Below the pieces are notes generated by a model. That model was not told the origin of the DNA. It was given only the letters and a program-made list of their open reading frames with translations, and ran no database searches. A stretch of 19,194 nucleotides of DNA, taken from Candidatus Aerophobota bacterium. Lineage in GTDB: Bacteria > Aerophobota > Aerophobia > Aerophobales > B3-G15. How positions within the stretch are numbered: position 1 is the first letter of the stretch; the number at the start of each line of letters is the position of its first letter. Below, piece by piece: positions 14,838 to 19,194 of this stretch. The stretch covers positions 1 through 19,194 of the forward strand of contig JACUUP010000016.1 in assembly GCA_014859225.1 (NCBI GenBank), in the 5' to 3' direction. The translations under genes and the position numbers were made by a program.

Positions 14838-16226
14838 ATGATAAGGGAAGATACTATAGCCGCTATTTCCACTCCCATAGGAACCTCGGGAATTGGTATT
14901 GTCAGGATGAGTGGAGATAAGGCTTTCTCCATAGCCAAAAAGATATTTTATCCACCCACCCACACCAGAGTTAACTGGTCATCATCACTTAAAATGCACT
15001 ATGGCTGGATAGTTGACCCTGAAACAAAAGAGCGAGTTGATGAAGTTCTCCTTAGCTTAATGCAAGCACCCCGCACCTACACGCGTGAGCATGTGGTGGA
15101 GATAAACTGCCATGGAGGAGTTGTACCCTTAAGAAAAGTTCTTGAAATTTGCCTGAAGCAGGGGGCGCGTCTTGCCCAGCCGGGTGAGTTCACAAAAAGA
15201 GCTTTCTTGAATGGAAGGATTGACCTATCTCAGGCAGAAAGTGTGCTTGATATTGTGCAGGCTAAAACTGAAAAAGCTCTTAAGATGGCTGTAAAAGCTC
15301 AAGCAGGAGAGCTTTCAAAGCTCATCCACTCACTGAGAGAAGACATGGTTGATATTCTTTCCCTTCTGGAGGCTGAGATAGATTTTGCCCATGAGGAAAT
15401 AGAAATGCTTCCCGAAAAGGAAAAAGAAAGATACCTCAACAGCTCAATACAAAAGGTGGAAAATCTCCTGGAGAGGGCAAAAACCAGTCAGGTTTATCGT
15501 GAGGGAGTTAAAACTGTAATTGCAGGAAAAACCAATGTGGGCAAATCAAGCCTTTTAAACAATCTGCTGGAAAGAGAAAGAGCGATTGTAAGCAGTATTC
15601 CTGGAACCACAAGAGATACCATTGAGGAAACAATTAACATAAAAGGTTTTCCTGTAATACTCATTGATACTGCAGGGCTCGGGGCTATTAGAAATTTGCT
15701 GGTGAAAAAAAGTATGGAAAGAACACATCATTCGCTAATAGAGGCAGATATTATTCTTTTGATGGTAGATGGTTCATCTCCCTTAGAAAAAGAAGATAAA
15801 GAAATTTTCGTTAGGGTGAAGAATTTAAACAAGCAGCTTTTACTTATAATAAATAAGATAGATTTGCCCCAGAGGATTGACAAAAACAAGTTAAAAGAAG
15901 ATTTTCCTGACCTTGCCCCGGTGGAGATTTCAGCAACTAAAGGCACAGGCATTGATAAACTAAAAGAAGATGTAGCTAAGTGTATCCTGAAAAAAGTTCA
16001 TCCTATTGATGAGGAGTTTATGGTTAATGTAAGACAAAATGAGTGCCTGAAAAAAACAAAAAAGTGTTTGCTAAGAGCTAAAGAAAGTTTAAGAAATCGC
16101 CTATCTGAGGAGTTTTTAGCTCTGGAGATAAGAGAGGCAATTGCCTCTCTGGATGAGATTACAGGAAAAAGGCTGGGAGAAGAAGTGCTTGACCGTATCT
16201 TCTCTAATTTCTGCATAGGTAAATAA
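14838..16226 (+). CDS. mnmE: tRNA modification GTPase MnmE
   Basis: MnmE works with MnmG to install the cmnm5 group on uridine 34 of certain tRNAs. The 462-residue length is normal. The N-terminal formyl-folate-binding domain starts EDTIAAISTPIGTSGIGIVR. The central helical domain encloses a GTPase domain with G1 GKTNVGKSS (230-238, keeping the potassium-binding Asn N233), G2-region PGTTRD, DTAG (287-290) and NKID (349-352). The protein ends with the hallmark CIGK (459-462). Switch II after DTAG is unusual: the catalytic glutamate (E282 in E. coli) aligns to V299, or K300 if one gap is allowed, and the usual IGIER reads KSMER. Catalysis may therefore be weaker or use another residue. I chose ATG 14838, 10 bases after the yidC stop, because the family begins at this residue; an earlier in-frame start at 14778 would lie inside yidC. 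Confidence 0.94.
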   Translation: MIREDTIAAISTPIGTSGIGIVRMSGDKAFSIAKKIFYPPTHTRVNWSSSLKMHYGWIVDPETKERVDEVLLSLMQAPRTYTREHVVEINCHGGVVPLRKVLEICLKQGARLAQPGEFTKRAFLNGRIDLSQAESVLDIVQAKTEKALKMAVKAQAGELSKLIHSLREDMVDILSLLEAEIDFAHEEIEMLPEKEKERYLNSSIQKVENLLERAKTSQVYREGVKTVIAGKTNVGKSSLLNNLLERERAIVSSIPGTTRDTIEETINIKGFPVILIDTAGLGAIRNLLVKKSMERTHHSLIEADIILLMVDGSSPLEKEDKEIFVRVKNLNKQLLLIINKIDLPQRIDKNKLKEDFPDLAPVEISATKGTGIDKLKEDVAKCILKKVHPIDEEFMVNVRQNECLKKTKKCLLRAKESLRNRLSEEFLALEIREAIASLDEITGKRLGEEVLDRIFSNFCIGK

Positions 16227-16230
16227 AAAT

Positions 16231-16761
16231 ATGCCCGAGCTTATTCTGATTACTGGAGGAGCAAGAAGTGGAAAAAGCAGGTTTGCGGTAGAGCTTGCCT
16301 CAAGCTTATCACATTATGTAACATTTATAGCCACGGCAGTCTCCTTGGATAAGGAAATGCAGAAAAGAATTAGCACGCACAAAAGAGCTCGTCCCTCCCA
16401 CTGGCAAACCATTGAAGAGCAAAAAAATGTAGCGTCAGTTCTGTCTTCAATTAACTCACCCGAGCGGGTTGTAATAATTGACTGTCTCACCCTTTTAACC
16501 TCCAACCTCCTCCTGGACGGGGAAAAAGAAAGTGATATACTGAACCAGATTAGAGAAATAGCTGATAAAGGGAGAAAATGTAACCAGGTTACTATTGTGG
16601 TATCCAATGAAGTTGGATGGGGAGTTGTCCCTGCAACGAAGTTAGGAAGAGATTTTAGAGATATTGCTGGAGCAGCAAATCAAATCGTAGCCTCAAAAGC
16701 TAACAGAGTGTATCTTCTTATCTCTGGAATTGCCTGCAAATTAAAAGAAGAAAAAATATGA
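16231..16761 (+). CDS. cobU: Adenosylcobinamide kinase / adenosylcobinamide-phosphate guanylyltransferase
   Basis: CobU phosphorylates adenosylcobinamide and then transfers GMP to it, giving AdoCbi-GDP for the next enzyme, CobS, which is encoded directly downstream. The 176-residue length is normal. The P-loop is GGARSGKS (9-16). The nucleotide-accepting histidine lies in THKRARPSHW (H50, corresponding to H46 of the Salmonella enzyme). Further family blocks are DCLTLLTSN (84-92), SNEVGWGVVP (125-134) and GRDFRDIAGAANQ. It acts in the cytoplasm. It starts four bases after mnmE with no ribosome site, so translation is probably coupled, and its TGA stop overlaps the cobS ATG (ATGA). No cobalamin riboswitch is visible upstream. 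Its use of TGA as a stop shows the standard code is used here. Confidence 0.95.
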   Translation: MPELILITGGARSGKSRFAVELASSLSHYVTFIATAVSLDKEMQKRISTHKRARPSHWQTIEEQKNVASVLSSINSPERVVIIDCLTLLTSNLLLDGEKESDILNQIREIADKGRKCNQVTIVVSNEVGWGVVPATKLGRDFRDIAGAANQIVASKANRVYLLISGIACKLKEEKI

Positions 16762-17513
16762 AAACATATAGATGGCAAAATTCTTTTCAATATTTTCTCA
16801 TAGCCCTGCAGCTTCTTACTATTCTCCCGGTAAAGCTCAAAGAAAAACCCCGGGCCCTGGATGAAGTAAACTCTACTGTATTTTTTCCTCTGGTGGGTTT
16901 TATTATTGGTATTTTGCTCTTTGTTATGTATCTTATCCTCAGGAATTATTTTTCTTTCTGGGTTACATCAGCTTTTATTTTAACAGGATGGATATACCTT
17001 ACGGGAGCTTTGCATATTGATGGGCTGGCGGATACAATTGATGGGCTTTCTGGAGGAAAAGACAAAAAGGAAATTTTAGCCATAATGAAAGATGTCCGGA
17101 CAGGAGCAAAGGGAACCGCAGCAATAGTAGTTTTAGTATTGCTGAAGTTTTCCCTGCTTACACAGGTAGTCACTTCATCAACACCACAAATCTTAATGTA
17201 CATCCCGCTTTTAAGCAGATGGGGCATCCTTATAGGATGCTTTAGTGTGCCCTATGCAAGAGAGGAGGGAATGGGAAAATCTTTTTCATTTCCTGGATAT
17301 CCTCAAATTATTATAGCTACCTTAATAGTTATTTTATCAGGAATTTTTTTACTGGGCGCATTTTTTTTAGCACCCCTGATAGGGGTAGCGGGATTTTCCC
17401 TTTTGTTTTCCCTTTATCTTAAAAGGAAAATAGGGGGCTTTACCGGAGATACCCTTGGAGCACTTAATGAGATGGGAGAGGTGATAGCTCTTTTAATTAG
17501 CTGCTTTGCTTAA
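16758..17513 (+). CDS. cobS: Adenosylcobinamide-GDP ribazoletransferase
   Basis: CobS is the integral membrane enzyme that joins AdoCbi-GDP to alpha-ribazole (or its phosphate) to make adenosylcobalamin (phosphate). The 251-residue protein has about six hydrophobic helices and both conserved acidic motifs: HIDGLADTIDG (86-96) and MKDVRTGAKG (110-119). The C-terminal GGFTGDTLGALNEMGE is a third family hallmark. It overlaps cobU by four bases (ATGA). Other steps (cobC, cobT, the corrin ring genes) are not in the window, so from this evidence only cobinamide salvage or late assembly is supported. It should not be confused with the cobaltochelatase AAA subunit also called CobS. Confidence 0.95.
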   Translation: MKTYRWQNSFQYFLIALQLLTILPVKLKEKPRALDEVNSTVFFPLVGFIIGILLFVMYLILRNYFSFWVTSAFILTGWIYLTGALHIDGLADTIDGLSGGKDKKEILAIMKDVRTGAKGTAAIVVLVLLKFSLLTQVVTSSTPQILMYIPLLSRWGILIGCFSVPYAREEGMGKSFSFPGYPQIIIATLIVILSGIFLLGAFFLAPLIGVAGFSLLFSLYLKRKIGGFTGDTLGALNEMGEVIALLISCFA

Positions 17514-17532
17514 GGAAAAACAACAACAATAT

Positions 17533-17561
17533 TTGACTATTATGAGGAAGCTCGGTATAAT
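17533..17561 (+). promoter_or_regulatory. Strong sigma70-like promoter of the solute-binding protein gene
   Basis: TTGACT (17533-17538) and a perfect TATAAT (17556-17561) are separated by exactly 17 bases, within the spacer after cobS. RNA would start about 17568, giving a leader of roughly 97 bases before the start codon. No clear structured element is seen in that leader. Confidence 0.75.
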
Positions 17562-17664
17562 AAAGACAAAGATGCCTTATCCGATAAAATGAAGCTGTGA
17601 GAGCCAGTGATAAAAAGATGAGGGAGAGAGCAGGCAAAAATAAACAAGGAAAAGGAGAAAAGCA

Positions 17665-19194
17665 TTGAAGAAAATACTGTTAGCAGTGGTTATTATGGGC
17701 GTAGTGTTGATTGTGGGTGCAGGAGCAGTTTCAGTAGCACAGGTAAAAAATCCGGATACTCTGATTATTGCGGATATCGGTACTGTTGACTCTTTAGACC
17801 CTGCCTGGGCATACGATATAGCAAGCGGTGCCCGCATCTTTAACATCTACGAGACTTTGATTACCTACGATGGAGAAAAGACGGATAAGTTTGTGCCTCT
17901 GCTGACCACGAAGGTTCCTTCTATGGAAAATGGCCTTATCTCCCTTGATGGCTTAAGCTACACTTTTCCCATAAGAAAGGGAGTGAAATTCCACAATGGT
18001 GGAATGCTTACACCAGAAGACGTTGAATACTCATTTAAACGGGCAATGGTGCAGGATAGAGCTGGAGGTCCTGTATGGATGCTTTATGAAGCTCTTCTGG
18101 GTGTACAAAGCTCAAGAGACCGGGATGGAAACATAGTGATTGACTTTAAGGACATAGATGAAGCTATAAAGGTGGAGGGCGACAATGTAGTTTTCTCTTT
18201 AAAACAACCCTACCCACCCTTTTTGACAATTCTGGCAAATAGCTGGAGTTCAATTGTCAATAAAAAATTCTGTGTGCAAAACGGGGACTGGCCAGGAACA
18301 GCTGAAACCTGGGAAGATTACGTCAATCCCGCGCCAGGAAAAGAGACCTTACAAAAAATAGCCTGTGGAACAGGACCTTTCAAGCTGGAAAGATGGGAGC
18401 CAGGAGTGGAAACAGTGCTTGTTAGATTTGATGATTACTGGAGAGAAGCGGCTAAACTTAAAACAGTTGTGTGGAAAGTCGTTGATGAGTGGACCACAAG
18501 AAAACTGATGTTTCTGGCAGGAGATGCTGACATTGTATATGTTCCCCCTGCCTATGCTCAGGAACTGGAAGAAGTAGAAGGAATAAATATAGTGAAAAAT
18601 CTGCCCGACCTTGGTTTAACCTTTGCATTTTTTAACTTTAACATAAATCCCGAAGGAAATGCTTATATAGGAAGTGGGAAACTGGACGGCGACGGAATAC
18701 CGCCTGATTTTTTCTCCGATAAAGATGTTAGATTGGGTTTTGCCTACTCTTTTGACTGGAAAACATACCTGCGGGATGTTTTTCAGGATGAGGCTCTGCA
18801 GCCGGTTGGACCTATTCCAGGAGGAATTGCTTACAGAGAACCAACTCAGAAAGCCTACTACTTTGACCTGAAAAAAGCAGAGGCTCATTTTGAGAAAGCC
18901 TGGGGTGGAGAGGTCTGGGATAAGGGATTTAAATTTACCATTCTTTACAACAGGGGTAATACCCAGAGAGAAATTGCCTCCATAATGTTTGCGGAAAACC
19001 TGGCGGCTCTTAATCCCAAATTCCAGGTAGAGGTGAGAGCTGTAGAGTGGTTTGTATACCTTACAGAGCTTTTTAGCCAGAGACTTACCTTCTTTGTCAT
19101 TAACTGGACCCCTGATTACCCCGATGCTCACAGTTTTGTCCAACCCTTAATGCACTCTCAAGGTATCTTGGCTTCACTGCAGAGCTATTCCAAC
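17665..19194 (+). CDS. ABC transporter solute-binding protein, family 5 (peptide/nickel type), 3' end missing
   Basis: The frame from TTG 17665 is open for 510 codons to the window edge and has no stop, so the gene is truncated by the window. AAGGAG (17652-17657) lies seven bases before the TTG, and the next codons encode a classic signal peptide (KKILLAVVIMGVVLIVGAG, then AVSVAQ) with cleavage likely after the AQ; no lipobox cysteine is seen. The mature part reads as an SBP_bac_5 protein: DTLIIADIGTVDSLDPAWA, the family hallmark IRKGVKFHNGG with TPEDVEYSFKRAM, and later a GTGPFKLERWEPG block. Such proteins deliver oligopeptides, dipeptides, nickel or other small solutes to an ABC importer in the inner membrane; the ligand cannot be read. 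Permease genes would be expected beyond the edge. A consensus promoter lies just upstream. Confidence 0.92.
   Translation, partial: MKKILLAVVIMGVVLIVGAGAVSVAQVKNPDTLIIADIGTVDSLDPAWAYDIASGARIFNIYETLITYDGEKTDKFVPLLTTKVPSMENGLISLDGLSYTFPIRKGVKFHNGGMLTPEDVEYSFKRAMVQDRAGGPVWMLYEALLGVQSSRDRDGNIVIDFKDIDEAIKVEGDNVVFSLKQPYPPFLTILANSWSSIVNKKFCVQNGDWPGTAETWEDYVNPAPGKETLQKIACGTGPFKLERWEPGVETVLVRFDDYWREAAKLKTVVWKVVDEWTTRKLMFLAGDADIVYVPPAYAQELEEVEGINIVKNLPDLGLTFAFFNFNINPEGNAYIGSGKLDGDGIPPDFFSDKDVRLGFAYSFDWKTYLRDVFQDEALQPVGPIPGGIAYREPTQKAYYFDLKKAEAHFEKAWGGEVWDKGFKFTILYNRGNTQREIASIMFAENLAALNPKFQVEVRAVEWFVYLTELFSQRLTFFVINWTPDYPDAHSFVQPLMHSQGILASLQSYSN

Noticed and set aside
17577-17846. Minus-strand frame across the solute-binding protein start
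   Set aside because: It covers the promoter-proximal leader and signal peptide of the plus-strand gene and has no family features.
18616-19143. 175-codon minus-strand frame at the right end
   Set aside because: The plus strand encodes a continuous, clearly recognisable solute-binding protein across the same bases.
1-19194. tRNA, rRNA, CRISPR arrays, insertion sequences or prophage genes
   Set aside because: None was recognised on reading: no regularly spaced repeats, no transposase or integrase motifs, and no cloverleaf with a TTC-type T-loop in the gaps.

Overview
The window looks like chromosomal DNA from an anaerobic-type, probably uncultivated, diderm bacterium. A YidC with a large N-terminal periplasmic domain, a full-length UvrB and a DUF4416 protein point to Bacteria. 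A V/A-type ATPase with a sodium-type ion site, a family 5 solute-binding protein and cobamide assembly genes fit a fermentative or syntrophic lineage. G+C is roughly 40% by eye, the genetic code is standard (UGA is a genuine stop, for example in cobU), and sigma70-like promoters and GGAGG-type ribosome sites are common. I cannot name a phylum from this alone.

Layout. Positions 1-632 hold a DUF2283 gene (minus strand), a possible decayed partner upstream of it, and otherwise no intact gene. Positions 633-3066 (minus) hold a nucleotidyltransferase-HEPN fusion (toxin and antitoxin folds in one chain) behind a polysaccharide flippase. Positions 3239-5154 (plus) hold a PPP-type phosphatase and an aldo/keto reductase, ended by a strong hairpin terminator. 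A 246-base spacer follows, with palindromic repeat-like sequence. Positions 5401-9115 hold a tightly linked MoxR-type AAA+ ATPase and VWA protein. Convergent to them (minus, 9134-12270) are V-ATPase subunits E and K, attached to uvrB. A DUF4416 gene (minus, 12383-12940) diverges from a plus-strand operon yidD-yidC-mnmE-cobU-cobS (13106-17513). The window ends inside an oligopeptide/dipeptide-type solute-binding protein gene with its own consensus promoter.

How the genes work together. YidD and YidC insert membrane proteins. MnmE modifies the tRNA wobble uridine. CobU and CobS build the nucleotide loop of cobalamin. ATPase subunits K (membrane rotor) and E (peripheral stalk) are two parts of a larger machine whose other subunits are not here. 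The MoxR/VWA pair is the best candidate for an undescribed system: the ATPase has a four-cysteine insertion and propeller-like C-terminal repeats, and the VWA partner has an N-terminal region resembling a metalloprotease fold that has lost its HExxH site. Other oddities are a YidC lacking the groove arginine, an MnmE lacking the catalytic switch II glutamate, and the separation of ATPase genes K-E from the rest of their cluster. All family assignments come from reading the translated sequence; no database search was possible.
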